Below are positions 12,240-22,000 of a DNA stretch of 64,000 bases, one piece after another. The stretch comes from Kosakonia oryziphila (GTDB taxonomy: Bacteria > Pseudomonadota > Gammaproteobacteria > Enterobacterales > Enterobacteriaceae), in contig NZ_FMBC01000024.1 of assembly GCF_900094795.1 (NCBI RefSeq), forward strand, positions 1-64,000, given 5' to 3'. Position 1 is the stretch's first letter. The number at the start of each line of letters is the position of its first letter. The notes beneath the pieces were generated by a model that searched no databases, had not been told where the DNA came from, and saw only the letters and a program-made list of their open reading frames with translations. The position numbers and the translations under genes are program-made.

Positions 12240-13094
12240 ATGGTCCTGATGATCGTAAGTGGTCGTTCTGGCTCAGGCAAATCCGTGGCCCTGCGCGCCC
12301 TGGAAGACATGGGTTTCTATTGTGTCGATAATCTGCCGGTAGTGCTGCTACCGCAGCTGGCGCAGACGCTCGCCGAGCGTCAGACCTCTGCCGCCGTCAG
12401 TATTGATGTCCGTAATATGCCGGAATCACCGGAAATTTTTGAACAGGCGATGAGCAGCCTGCCTGATGCATTCTCGCCGCAGTTGTTGTTCCTTGATGCT
12501 GACCGCAACACGCTGATTCGGCGCTACAGCGATACGCGCCGCTTACATCCTCTTTCCAGCAAAAATTTATCGCTGGAAAGTGCTATTGATGAAGAGAGTA
12601 ACCTGCTGGAACCACTGCGTTCCCGCGCGGACTTGATCGTCGATACCTCAGAAATGTCGGTACATGAACTCGCCGAAATGCTGCGCACCCGCCTGCTCGG
12701 CAAGCGAGAGCGCGAACTGACCATGGTCTTTGAGTCGTTCGGCTTTAAGCATGGCATTCCTATTGATGCTGACTACGTCTTTGACGTTCGCTTTCTACCT
12801 AACCCGCACTGGGATCCGAAGCTGCGCCCGATGACAGGTCTCGACAAACCTGTCGCGGCGTTCCTCGATCGGCATACCGAAGTGCATAATTTTATTTACC
12901 AGACCCGCAGTTATCTTGAACTGTGGTTACCGATGCTGGAAACCAACAACCGTAGCTATCTGACTGTCGCTATCGGTTGTACCGGTGGCAAACATCGTTC
13001 TGTTTATGTCGCCGAACAGTTGGCGGATTATTTCCGCTCACGCGGTAAAAACGTTCAGTCCCGTCACCGTACGCTGGAAAAACGCAAAACATGA
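12240..13094 (+). CDS. rapZ: RNase adapter protein RapZ
   Basis: RapZ binds the small RNA GlmZ and delivers it to RNase E, setting the level of GlmS and hence of glucosamine 6-phosphate for the cell wall. The 284 residues hold an N-terminal P-loop (GRSGSGKS, 8-15) and a C-terminal domain with the conserved [17 protein letters not shown]. The basic tail, [18 protein letters not shown], is the RNA-binding end in E. coli. It overlaps npr by four bases. Confidence 0.96.
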   Translation: MVLMIVSGRSGSGKSVALRALEDMGFYCVDNLPVVLLPQLAQTLAERQTSAAVSIDVRNMPESPEIFEQAMSSLPDAFSPQLLFLDADRNTLIRRYSDTRRLHPLSSKNLSLESAIDEESNLLEPLRSRADLIVDTSEMSVHELAEMLRTRLLGKRERELTMVFESFGFKHGIPIDADYVFDVRFLPNPHWDPKLRPMTGLDKPVAAFLDRHTEVHNFIYQTRSYLELWLPMLETNNRSYLTVAIGCTGGKHRSVYVAEQLADYFRSRGKNVQSRHRTLEKRKT

Positions 13095-13363
13095 CCGTAA
13101 AACAAATTGTTGAGATCACCAATAAACTGGGCATGCATGCGCGCCCGGCGATGAAACTGTTTGAGCTGGTACAGGGATTTGATGCAGAAGTGTTACTGCG
13201 CAATGACGAAGGTACCGAAGCGGAAGCCAGCAGCGTGATTGCATTGCTGATGCTGGACTCCGCGAAAGGGCGGCAAATTGAAGTCGAAGCCAGCGGCCCG
13301 CAAGAAGAAGAAGCCCTGGCAGCCGTGATCGCCCTGTTTAACGCGGGCTTTGACGAAGACTGA
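13091..13363 (+). CDS. npr: Phosphocarrier protein NPr
   Basis: A 90-residue HPr-like protein that passes phosphate from PtsP to EIIA-Ntr. The phosphorylation site His16 lies in [13 protein letters not shown]. The second region has [13 protein letters not shown] in place of the Ser46 motif of HPr. It is the last gene of the rpoN cluster and stops just before the convergent mtgA (1-base gap), so the two transcripts probably overlap. Confidence 0.97.
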   Translation: MTVKQIVEITNKLGMHARPAMKLFELVQGFDAEVLLRNDEGTEAEASSVIALLMLDSAKGRQIEVEASGPQEEEALAAVIALFNAGFDED

Positions 13364-13364
13364 A

Positions 13365-14096
13365 TTAGTACAGCTTATTGCTTTGCAAAAAGCCTTCCCC
13401 TCCGAGTTGGCGCATCTGGCGCAGGATCCACGCCTGGCGGTTGCGAACATAGCCGGATGGTGCTGCCGCCTGAAATTGTATTGGATTCGGCAGTACTGCC
13501 GCCAACAATGCCGCTTCCGACATACTTAACCGGCTGGCCGGTTTGTGGAAATAACGCTGAGCCGCCTCTTCCACGCCAAAGACGCCGTCGCCAAACTCTG
13601 CAATATTAAGATACACCGTCAGGATACGCCGTTTTGTCCATACCACTTCCATCACCAGCGTCAAACCGGCTTCCAGCCCTTTTCGCACCCAACTTTTGCC
13701 GTCCCATAACAGCAGGTTCTTCACCGTTTGTTGAGAGATCGTCGACGCGCCACGAATACGGTTCTCATTGCGTTCATTATGTGAAAGTGCCTTTTGGATC
13801 GCGCTAAAATCCAGCCCCCAGTGATCGGGGAAACGCTGATCCTCTGCGGCGACAACGGCCAACGCCATCCACGGCGAAATCTCATCCATACTGACCCAGT
13901 CGGAATGAGCAACATAACCAAAATTACCCGTCAGCCATGCCTCAATTTGCCGTTCGACCATCACGGCAGAAAATGGCACAGGCAGAAAGCTGAACAGCAC
14001 AATGCCGCCGCCCCATAAAATGGCCAGTATCAGTAAAATCCGTAGCGCAATACGTTTCAGCATAGTTTTCATCTGGCCGCGAAAGCGGTTTCTCAT
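13365..14096 (-). CDS. mtgA: Monofunctional peptidoglycan glycosyltransferase MtgA
   Basis: MtgA polymerises lipid II into glycan strands and joins the division site in E. coli. The 243 residues have one N-terminal membrane helix (about 15-38) and a GT51 domain with the catalytic Glu85 in [12 protein letters not shown], then [14 protein letters not shown] and the second Glu region [18 protein letters not shown]. There is no transpeptidase domain. The start overlaps the elbB stop by four bases (ATGA). Confidence 0.95.
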   Translation of the reverse strand: MRNRFRGQMKTMLKRIALRILLILAILWGGGIVLFSFLPVPFSAVMVERQIEAWLTGNFGYVAHSDWVSMDEISPWMALAVVAAEDQRFPDHWGLDFSAIQKALSHNERNENRIRGASTISQQTVKNLLLWDGKSWVRKGLEAGLTLVMEVVWTKRRILTVYLNIAEFGDGVFGVEEAAQRYFHKPASRLSMSEAALLAAVLPNPIQFQAAAPSGYVRNRQAWILRQMRQLGGEGFLQSNKLY

Positions 14097-14746
14097 TCCG
14101 CCAGCACCAATACGCGCGCAACCAGCTTTTCAATCCCCGCCGCTGCCTGAGCAATATTCTCAGCAAGCATATACGCTGGCGTGGTTACTACTTTGTTCTC
14201 TTCATCCACCACAATATCGTCCACCGGGCACAGCACATGTTCCGCGCCCATCTCTTCCAGTACTTCAGCGATATCGACATCTGTACCGATGGTCAGACGC
14301 AGCGGGAAGTCAAAAATTTTCGGCAGCAACGCCGGAGCGATGCACATAAATCCCAGTGGTTTACCCACCCGATGCATCTCCAGCACGCATTGTTTAAGCG
14401 TATTATCAACAACGCACGCGCTGCCATGGCTGGCGAAATTACTCAAATTTTTGGCCGCACCAAAACCACCAGGCACAATCAGCGCATCCAGATCATTTAC
14501 TGATAGTTGTGCCAACGGCCGGATATTTCCACGCGCAATTCGGGCGGCTTCGACCAGCATATTGCGGCTCTCAGTCATAACATCACCCGTAAGGTGATTC
14601 ACTACATCGCTCTGCCATTTATTCGGCGCGAAACAAACTGCCTCAGCGCCTGAACGGGCGATCGCCAGTAACGTGATCACTGCTTCATGGATTTCCGCAC
14701 CGTCATAAACACCCGCTCCGCTGAGAATCACGCCTACTTTTTTCAT
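14093..14746 (-). CDS. elbB: Glyoxalase / DJ-1-like protein ElbB
   Basis: A 217-residue member of the DJ-1/PfpI class I amidotransferase-like family. E. coli ElbB shows glyoxalase activity. The nucleophile-type Cys is in [13 protein letters not shown]. The ATG at 14746 was chosen over one three codons upstream because AAAGG is correctly spaced only for it. From memory, E. coli has Cys in the first glycine loop (SGCGVYDG), while this protein has Ala (SGAGVYDG). The gene shares a 4-base overlap with mtgA. Confidence 0.93.
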   Translation of the reverse strand: MKKVGVILSGAGVYDGAEIHEAVITLLAIARSGAEAVCFAPNKWQSDVVNHLTGDVMTESRNMLVEAARIARGNIRPLAQLSVNDLDALIVPGGFGAAKNLSNFASHGSACVVDNTLKQCVLEMHRVGKPLGFMCIAPALLPKIFDFPLRLTIGTDVDIAEVLEEMGAEHVLCPVDDIVVDEENKVVTTPAYMLAENIAQAAAGIEKLVARVLVLAE

Positions 14747-14852
14747 TTTGCTCATCCTTTATGCAACGTACTGTTGGTAATTAAAAATTTTGATAAGGGA
14801 GCCTTGCTTCACACATTTTACTGATTGATGTAACAAACCATTTAAGATTTGC

Positions 14853-14858
14853 TATCTT
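14853..14858 (+). promoter_or_regulatory. Probable -10 element of the arcZ promoter
   Basis: TATCTT lies 2 bases before the expected ArcZ 5' end (GTGCG at 14861). The -35 region (TGTAAC near 14829) is weak. Assignment rests on the position relative to the recognisable RNA. Confidence 0.5.
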
Positions 14859-14860
14859 GT

Positions 14861-14987
14861 GTGCGTGTGGTCGAATTTTTTCAGGCTACGCCCTTGCAAA
14901 CAAAGAGTAAAAATTACGGCGCAGCTACAGTTTCCCTGGTGTTGGCGCAGTATTCGCGCACCCCGGTTAATCCGGGGTCATTTTTTT
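14861..14987 (+). ncRNA. arcZ: Small regulatory RNA ArcZ
   Basis: ArcZ is an Hfq-dependent small RNA that activates rpoS translation and represses flhDC and other mRNAs. It is processed to a 3' fragment of about 56 nt. The 3' part here, from TTTCCCTGGTGTTGG through CGCAGTATTCGCGCACC, matches E. coli ArcZ as I remember it. It ends in the terminator stem ACCCCGG-TTAAT-CCGGGGT followed by CATTTTTTT. The 5' half (GTGCGTGTGGTCGAATTTTTTCA) is more diverged. It lies between elbB and arcB as in E. coli, and its T-tract overlaps the last arcB codons on the other strand. ArcA represses arcZ in E. coli, and ArcZ in turn lowers arcB. Confidence 0.92.
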
Positions 14988-17320
14988 CCAGCATCCACTG
15001 ACGCAACCCAGGCTTTCAGTACCGCCACATCGTTCTGCCACTCCTGTTTCATCTCTTCCACCCATTCGCCGACATTGTCCCACCAGGCTGGGAGATCGGC
15101 AGACTGGATCTGTTGCCCCAGTTGCTGCAGATGGCGTAAACCGACAGAGCCTGCCGCGCCCTTAATTTTATGCCCCTCTTCGGTTATGCCTTTCTGATCG
15201 CGTGCCGTAAGATTTGACTCAAGCACATTGAGATAGCCCGGCATCATTTTCTCAAAGACAGCCAGCCCATCAGTGATCAATTTAGGCCCAACCAGTTCGA
15301 TATATTGCTCAAGCATGGCCGTATCCAGCACCGTTTGTACTTTGCTGTTATCGACAGTTGTCACGTGCTCCTCCTCGTTGGAGTGTGTATCCCAGAACTT
15401 TTTAATCATGGCAGTTAATGCCGGGACCGCCAGCGGTTTGCTCAAGACGTCATTCATGCCCGCATCGAGATACTCTTGTTTGTTTTTCAGCACGTTGGCC
15501 GTCAGAGCTACCAGCGGCGGAAGATCTTCGCGCGGGTAACGGCTGGTTAGTGCACGGGAAATATCCAGCCCGGTCATGTCCGGCAACTGAATATCTAACA
15601 GCAGCAGATCGTATTCGCCAGGGGCAAACATCTCCAGCGCAGCGCTTCCGGTCATTGCTACGTCGACACTGCAACCCAGCTTTTCCAGCACCGAGCGCGC
15701 GACAATGACATTCAGCTCAATGTCCTCAACCAGCAGCACATGCAGTGCGGGTAACGGCATATCATCATCTTCGAAAGCGTCATCAACCTCTTCGGCCACT
15801 GCAGGCGCATGGACGGTCAGTGTAAAGATGGACCCGGCACCGGTCTGGCTGCTGACAGAGATATCACCTCCCATTTTTTTGGCGAGGCGACGCGAAACGG
15901 CCAGGCCGATACCCGTCCCCGTTGCTGGCTTGCCGCCGTGGCTATCTTTCACCTGATAATACATGGCAAAGATCTTATCCTGCTCGTCGCGAGGAATACC
16001 GATACCGGAATCCTGCACTTCGAAGTGCAGCATTTCACCTTCGTCGTAGCGAACGCGCACTTCAACCTGCCCTTGCGGGGTAAATTTCACCGCATTGCTG
16101 ATCAGGTTCCACAGAATCTGCCGCAAACGCGTACCGTCGGTAACCACCTTGTGCGGCAGCGGTAACGTTGGCTCCAGTACAAAACGCAGACCTTTTTGAT
16201 GCGCCTGCAAACCGGAAAGGTTTTCCAAATCGGCAAGGAAACTGGTGAAATCCAACGGCTGGTTATCAAGCTGAACTTTGCGGCGCTCCATTTTATCCAT
16301 ATCGATAATATCGTTGAAGATATTCCCCAGCGTCACGGCCGAGACATGGATTGTCTTCAGGTATTTCTCTTGTTCCTGCGTCAAATCCGTGTCGAGCAGG
16401 ATCCGGCTCAGGCCAACTATGCCATTCAGCGGTGTACGCAATTCATGGCTAATAGTGGAAATAAAGGTGGTCTTATCACGGCTGGCCCGCTCCAGCGCAT
16501 CCTGGTAGCGTTTTCGCTCAGTAATGTCGCGACCAAAGCCCATCAGTCCGTGACGTTTACCCACACGGTCGTAATAAGGCACTTTACGGATTTCAAAACA
16601 GGCTTTGCGCCCGTCCGGATAATCCAGCCACTGTTCGTAGGTCAGCGATACGTTATGACGAAAGACTTTTTCATCAGTTTCGATGACTTTGGCTGCGGCC
16701 TCCTCCGAATAGACATCCTGCGGTTTCAGGTGAATGAGCTGCTTCTCGCTCTTGCCGGTCAGCAGTTCCATCGCCCGGTTACAGCCGGAAAACTCTTTAT
16801 CTTCGTTACGGTAGAAAACCAAATCCGGTGAAGCATCAAGGAAAGAACGCAGAAAGGAGGATTGTTGTTCGAGTTGGATCTGCGTTTGCTTACGCTCCTG
16901 CATCTCTATCTTTAGCTGCTCAAAGGTAGCCAGGCGCTCCGCTTCAGCTTTTTCGCGATCGCTGATCTCCTGGTTAAGCTGGGCAATATTATCTTTTAAC
17001 TGCACATTGAGCTTCAGATCGCGATCGCGCATCTCTTCAAGTTTTTCTACCAACCGCGACAACCGCTGGCGAGACTCTTCCAGTTGCTCGACCACCACCG
17101 ATAAGAAGTAGACCGCCCACGGGGTGATCAGCAGACCGAAAAAGATCGAGCGGATAACATCGATGCTTTCTACCTGCCCCTGTAATACCATGGTGACCGC
17201 CATCTGCACGACGATTGCCAGTACCACCAGTGCTAAAGCCAGCAGCAAGGAAAAGCGCACCAGACCAAGCTTCATCATCAGATCGACGTAGTATTGCGCC
17301 AGTAAACGGATTTGCTTCAT
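14978..17320 (-). CDS. arcB: Aerobic respiration sensor histidine kinase ArcB
   Basis: ArcB senses the quinone redox state and passes phosphate through its own His-Asp-His relay to ArcA. The 780 residues hold two N-terminal membrane helices, a coiled linker, a PAS domain (SFLRSFLDASPDLVFYRNED) and a kinase with the phospho-His in ISHELRTPLNG (near residue 292). The ATPase core follows (DSGIGIPRDE, GTGIGLAVSRR), then a receiver with the Asp in LLLLDIQLPDMTGL (near 576) and an Hpt with EEGHKIKGAAGSVGL (near 717). The start MKQIRLLAQYY was chosen over an in-frame ATG six codons upstream. The stop overlaps arcZ. Confidence 0.97.
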   Translation of the reverse strand: MKQIRLLAQYYVDLMMKLGLVRFSLLLALALVVLAIVVQMAVTMVLQGQVESIDVIRSIFFGLLITPWAVYFLSVVVEQLEESRQRLSRLVEKLEEMRDRDLKLNVQLKDNIAQLNQEISDREKAEAERLATFEQLKIEMQERKQTQIQLEQQSSFLRSFLDASPDLVFYRNEDKEFSGCNRAMELLTGKSEKQLIHLKPQDVYSEEAAAKVIETDEKVFRHNVSLTYEQWLDYPDGRKACFEIRKVPYYDRVGKRHGLMGFGRDITERKRYQDALERASRDKTTFISTISHELRTPLNGIVGLSRILLDTDLTQEQEKYLKTIHVSAVTLGNIFNDIIDMDKMERRKVQLDNQPLDFTSFLADLENLSGLQAHQKGLRFVLEPTLPLPHKVVTDGTRLRQILWNLISNAVKFTPQGQVEVRVRYDEGEMLHFEVQDSGIGIPRDEQDKIFAMYYQVKDSHGGKPATGTGIGLAVSRRLAKKMGGDISVSSQTGAGSIFTLTVHAPAVAEEVDDAFEDDDMPLPALHVLLVEDIELNVIVARSVLEKLGCSVDVAMTGSAALEMFAPGEYDLLLLDIQLPDMTGLDISRALTSRYPREDLPPLVALTANVLKNKQEYLDAGMNDVLSKPLAVPALTAMIKKFWDTHSNEEEHVTTVDNSKVQTVLDTAMLEQYIELVGPKLITDGLAVFEKMMPGYLNVLESNLTARDQKGITEEGHKIKGAAGSVGLRHLQQLGQQIQSADLPAWWDNVGEWVEEMKQEWQNDVAVLKAWVASVDAGKK

Positions 17321-17421
17321 AGAGGTTCCCTCGGACAATTCCGCTCAATAATACTCAATTCTGGGCAAGGTATTGAAGCTTGTGTGAAAAATGCGGGGAG
17401 GGCAGGGGTTTCACCGTCGGT

Positions 17422-18348
17422 TCAAGTGGGCAATTGCCAGCAGCGTCCGAGAGCCGAACCTTGTCCACCCTGCTCATTCAGGTAGCGATCCAGCTCCACC
17501 ATGCCGGTCCAGCGGTTTTCACACCATAGCGGCGCCAGCAGCGTCGGGCGACGTGCGCTGGCGGAAACGCGATGATAGATAACCTCTGGCGGCGTATGGC
17601 GAATCATCTCCCCGGCAATAACAGTATACTCTTCCAGGCCAATACCGTTCAGTCGGCCGGCTTCCCATGCCTTCGCCATAATACTGCCTTTCACAATATG
17701 CAGCGGATGCAGCTTAATGCCATCGACACCAGTTTCTGTAACGCGCTGTAGGGTCTCCAGGCAATCCATGAGACGTTCCCCTGGAAATCCGACAATCAAA
17801 TGCGTGCAGACCTTCAGGCCGCGTTTACGGGCCTGCTGTGTCGTTTTCTGGTAGCAGGCGAAATCATGTCCACGGTTGATGCGATGCAATGTTTTATCAT
17901 TAGCGGTTTGCAAGCCCAACTCCAGCCACACTTCATAGCCCTGTTGGTGGTATTCACAAAGCAAATCCAGCACGACTTCCGGCACGCAATCAGGGCGCGT
18001 ACCAACGCACAAACCGACAATATTCGCCTGGCTTATCGCCTGCTGGTACATCGACCGCAGTACCTGCACTTCCGCCCAGGTGCTAGTGTAAGCCTGGAAA
18101 TAAGCGAGATAGCGGCGAGCGCGATTAACGAGGTTTGCCTGATGAGCAAGCTGGGCAGCAATGGATTGGTGTTGCTGTGCCTCATCAGCAAAAGAAGCGA
18201 CATTACAGAATGTACACCCACCGCGACCAATGGTGCCATCACGGTTTGGGCAGCTAAAACCACCATGCAAAGTGAGTTTATGTACTTTTTCTCCATACCG
18301 GCGAGCAAGATCCCCACCAAACATATTGACTAATTTCTGTAACTGCAT
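17422..18348 (-). CDS. yhcC: Radical SAM protein YhcC
   Basis: A 308-residue radical SAM protein. The Cys cluster that would bind the 4Fe-4S centre is seen in FSCPNRDGTIGRGGCTFCN. The conserved LCVGTRPDC and LELGLQTANDKTLHRINRGH follow, a pattern shared with the Elp3-like/TIGR01212 family. The substrate is unknown. The start MQLQKLVNMFGGD gives the E. coli length; the upstream in-frame codons to 18402 look non-coding. The gene stands alone between arcB and gltB, on the opposite strand to gltB. Confidence 0.93.
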   Translation of the reverse strand: MQLQKLVNMFGGDLARRYGEKVHKLTLHGGFSCPNRDGTIGRGGCTFCNVASFADEAQQHQSIAAQLAHQANLVNRARRYLAYFQAYTSTWAEVQVLRSMYQQAISQANIVGLCVGTRPDCVPEVVLDLLCEYHQQGYEVWLELGLQTANDKTLHRINRGHDFACYQKTTQQARKRGLKVCTHLIVGFPGERLMDCLETLQRVTETGVDGIKLHPLHIVKGSIMAKAWEAGRLNGIGLEEYTVIAGEMIRHTPPEVIYHRVSASARRPTLLAPLWCENRWTGMVELDRYLNEQGGQGSALGRCWQLPT

Positions 18349-18639
18349 AATCTGAAAGGCCGCCCTGACGAAAGGGTGTAGCCTGCCACTTTTAGCTTTC
18401 ATCGGCGATGACCTGGATCAATCGCCCTGGAAGGCTTTTATTCATTGCATAAACAGTCAATATAATCGCAATTTCATTCACCTCAATAACAATTACTTTT
18501 CCTTATATTCTTGTCTTATTTTGCAGAAATACGCACGGAAGTGAAAAACAGTGTCTTCATGCAACCATTGACCACAAAAGCAGAATAAAAATCTGCCGCT
18601 AAAGACACTTTCAGAACAGAACATCAGAAACCATGCTTT

Positions 18640-18661
18640 GGTATAGTGAGTCAGATCACAC
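18640..18661 (+). promoter_or_regulatory. CRP-like site upstream of gltB
   Basis: GTGA-N6-TCAC (18646-18649 and 18656-18659) matches the core of the CRP consensus on both arms. E. coli gltBDF is known to respond to CRP as well as Lrp and IHF. That this particular site is used here is inference. Confidence 0.55.
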
Positions 18662-18782
18662 TACACTATCGCTTGTCGTTGCGTTTCATGAATGTAAAAA
18701 CATTAAATAATCATAAATATCAAATAGATAATCCATCCTTAGCACATTTTTGTATAAATAAGCTCGGCATTTGACCTGTGTA

Positions 18783-18808
18783 CGGATTCCCGATAACTTG
18801 GGAATCCG
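18783..18808 (+). repeat. Perfect 9-bp inverted repeat in gltB leader
   Basis: CGGATTCCC at 18783-18791 pairs with GGGAATCCG at 18800-18808 around an 8-base loop. A second stem, 8 bp with a 3-base loop, follows at 18823-18841 (GATGAGCA/TGCTCATC). Neither has a T-tract, so these are leader structures or operators rather than terminators. Confidence 0.7.
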
Positions 18809-19020
18809 CTGGAAGCTTTCTGGATGAGCAGTCTGCTCATCATATTTATGCAGTAATTGAGATTCCCTCTTAAGCAAGTCCTCAACACTTGTGTATCGAT
18901 GCGAAAAGGATATTAAAGAGGGCGACATGCGAGGCATATGCCCCGTCGCCATGCTCTTTTTACGCCTGTGCGTATCGATCGATGGAGGGTGTCTCGTAGA
19001 GCCTGGGGAGGTTCACTGAT

Positions 19021-22000
19021 ATGTTGTACGATAAATCTCTAGAGAGAGATAACTGTGGTTTCGGCCTGATCGCCCACATAGAAGGCGAACCTAGCCACAA
19101 GGTAGTGCGTACTGCTATTCACGCACTGGCCCGAATGCAGCACCGCGGCGCCATCCTTGCCGATGGTAAAACCGGCGACGGTTGCGGTCTGCTGCTGCAA
19201 AAACCCGACCGTTTCTTCCGTATTGTGGCGGAAGAACGCGGCTGGCGCTTAGCCAAAAATTACGCCGTGGGCATGCTGTTCCTGAATCAGGATCCAGAAA
19301 AAGCCAGCGCGTCGCGTCGCGTTGTTGAAGAAGAGCTGCAACAAGAAACCCTGTCGATCGTCGGCTGGCGCGATGTGCCAACCAACGAAGGGGTGCTCGG
19401 TGAAATCGCCCTCTCCTCGCTGCCTCGTATTGAACAAATTTTCGTTAACGCCCCGGCAGGCTGGCGCCCGCGCGATATGGAGCGTCGTCTGTTTATCGCT
19501 CGTCGCCGCATTGAAAAACGCCTGCAAGAAGATAAAGAGTTCTACGTTTGTAGTCTCTCCAACCTGGTGAACATCTATAAAGGTCTTTGTATGCCGGCAG
19601 ATCTGCCGCGCTTTTACCTGGATCTGGCGGATCTGCGTCTGGAATCGGCCATTTGCCTGTTCCACCAGCGCTTCTCCACCAACACCGTACCACGCTGGCC
19701 ACTGGCGCAGCCGTTCCGCTACCTGGCACACAACGGTGAAATCAACACCATTACCGGTAACCGCCAATGGGCGCGCGCGCGCACCTACAAATTCAATACG
19801 CCGTTGATCCCGGATCTTCATGATGCTGCGCCGTTTGTCAACGAAACCGGTTCAGACTCAAGCTCAATGGATAACATGCTTGAGCTGCTGCTGGCTGGCG
19901 GGATGGATATCGTGCGCGCCATGCGTTTGCTGGTGCCGCCAGCCTGGCAGAATAACCCGGATATGGATCCGGACCTGCGCAGTTTCTTCGACTTTAACTC
20001 CATGCACATGGAGCCGTGGGATGGTCCGGCGGGCATCGTGATGTCCGACGGTCGTTTCGCTGCCTGCAACCTTGACCGTAACGGTCTGCGCCCGGCGCGC
20101 TATGTCGTCACCAAAGACAAGCTGATCACCTGCGCTTCAGAAGTGGGGATTTGGGATTATCAGCCGGACGAAGTGGTGGAAAAAGGCCGTGTCGGCCCGG
20201 GCGAACTGATGGTTATCGATACCCGCGACGGGCGCATTCTACATTCGGCCGAAACCGATGACGATCTGAAAAGCCGCCACCCCTATAAAGAGTGGATGGC
20301 GAAAAACGTTCGCCGTCTGGTGCCGTTTGAAGATCTGCCTGACGAAGACGTCGGTACCCGCGAGATGGACGACGATCTGCTGGCAAGCTACCAGAAGCAG
20401 TTTAACTACAGCTTTGAAGAGCTGGATTCGGTTATCCGCGTGCTAGGTGAAAATGGCCAGGAAGCAGTCGGTTCCATGGGCGATGATACTCCATTTGCAG
20501 TGCTCTCAAGTCAGCCACGCATTATTTATGACTACTTCCGCCAGCAATTTGCGCAGGTAACTAACCCGCCGATCGATCCGCTGCGTGAAGCCCACGTTAT
20601 GTCGCTGGCTACCAGCATCGGTCGCGAAATGAACGTCTTCTGCGAAGCAGAAGGCCAGGCACATCGCCTGAGTTTCAAATCACCGATCCTGCTGTACTCC
20701 GATTTCAAGCAACTGACGACGATGGAAGAGGAACACTACCGCGCTGACACGCTGGACATCACCTTTGACGTGACCGAAACGTCGCTGGAGGAGACCATCA
20801 AAGCGCTGTGTGATCAAGCAGAGCAGATGGTGCGTAACGGTACTGTATTGTTGGTACTCTCTGACCGTAACATCGCCAAAAATCGTCTGCCGGTTCCGGC
20901 GCCGATGGCGGTGGGCGCGATCCAGACCCGTCTGGTGGATAAGAGCCTGCGCTGCGATGCCAACATTATTGTTGAAACAGCAAGCGCCCGTGACCCGCAC
21001 CACTTTGCGGTGCTGCTCGGCTTTGGTGCGACGGCCATCTACCCTTACCTGGCGTATGAAACTCTGGCGAAACTGGTCGACAACAATGCCATCGAGAAAA
21101 ATTACCGTACAGTGATGCTGAACTACCGTAACGGCATCAATAAAGGGCTGTACAAAATCATGTCCAAAATGGGCATTTCGACGATCGCCTCATACCGCTG
21201 CTCAAAACTGTTTGAAGCCGTGGGTCTGCACGATGACGTTGCTGCACTCTGCTTCCAGGGCGTTATCAGCCGTATTGGCGGCGCGGGCTTTAGCGACTTC
21301 CAGCAGGATCTGCTGAACCTCTCTAAACTGGCCTGGCTGGTGCGTAAACCGCTGTCGCAGGGCGGGCTGCTAAAATATGTCCACGGCGGCGAATACCACG
21401 CCTATAACCCGGATGTCGTGCGCACGCTGCAACAGGCAGTTCAGAACGGCGAGTACAGCGATTATCAGGCGTATGCGAAGCTGGTTAACGAACGCCCGGC
21501 GGCTACGCTGCGCGATTTGCTGGCCATCACACCAAACGGTGAAGCGGTCAGTCTGAAAGATGTGGAACCAGCGACCGAGCTGTTTAAACGCTTCGATACT
21601 GCAGCGATGTCTATCGGCGCGCTCAGCCCGGAGGCTCACGAAGCGCTGGCAGAAGCAATGAACAGCCTCGGCGGCTTCTCCAACTCCGGTGAAGGCGGTG
21701 AAGATCCTGCACGCTATGGCACCAATAAAGTGTCGCGTATCAAGCAGGTTGCTTCTGGCCGCTTTGGCGTAACGCCAGCGTACCTGGTGAACGCTGATGT
21801 TATTCAGATCAAAGTCGCACAGGGAGCAAAACCGGGCGAAGGCGGTCAGCTACCGGGTGACAAAGTCACGCCGTACATCGCCAGGCTGCGCTACTCCGTA
21901 CCCGGCGTAACGCTGATTTCTCCGCCGCCGCACCACGATATCTACTCAATCGAGGATCTGGCGCAGCTAATTTTCGACCTGAAGCAGGTCAATCCGAAAG

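Larger units (their letters stand above)
18349..19020 (+). promoter_or_regulatory. yhcC / gltB intergenic region and gltB leader
   Basis: A 672-base stretch without a convincing gene. It starts with the yhcC upstream region and an AT-rich part (18660-18760) suited to Lrp and IHF, which control gltBDF in E. coli. It contains a CRP-like dyad at 18640-18661 and a candidate -10 TATAAA at 18753-18758. Three hairpins lie in the presumed leader: 18783-18808, 18823-18841 and 18921-18950. An 88-codon reading frame on the minus strand (18686-18952) crosses all three hairpins and looks like chance. Confidence 0.7.

Noticed and set aside
18686-18952. 88-codon open frame on the minus strand in the gltB leader
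   Set aside because: It runs through three hairpins in the leader and has no ribosome-binding site or family likeness.
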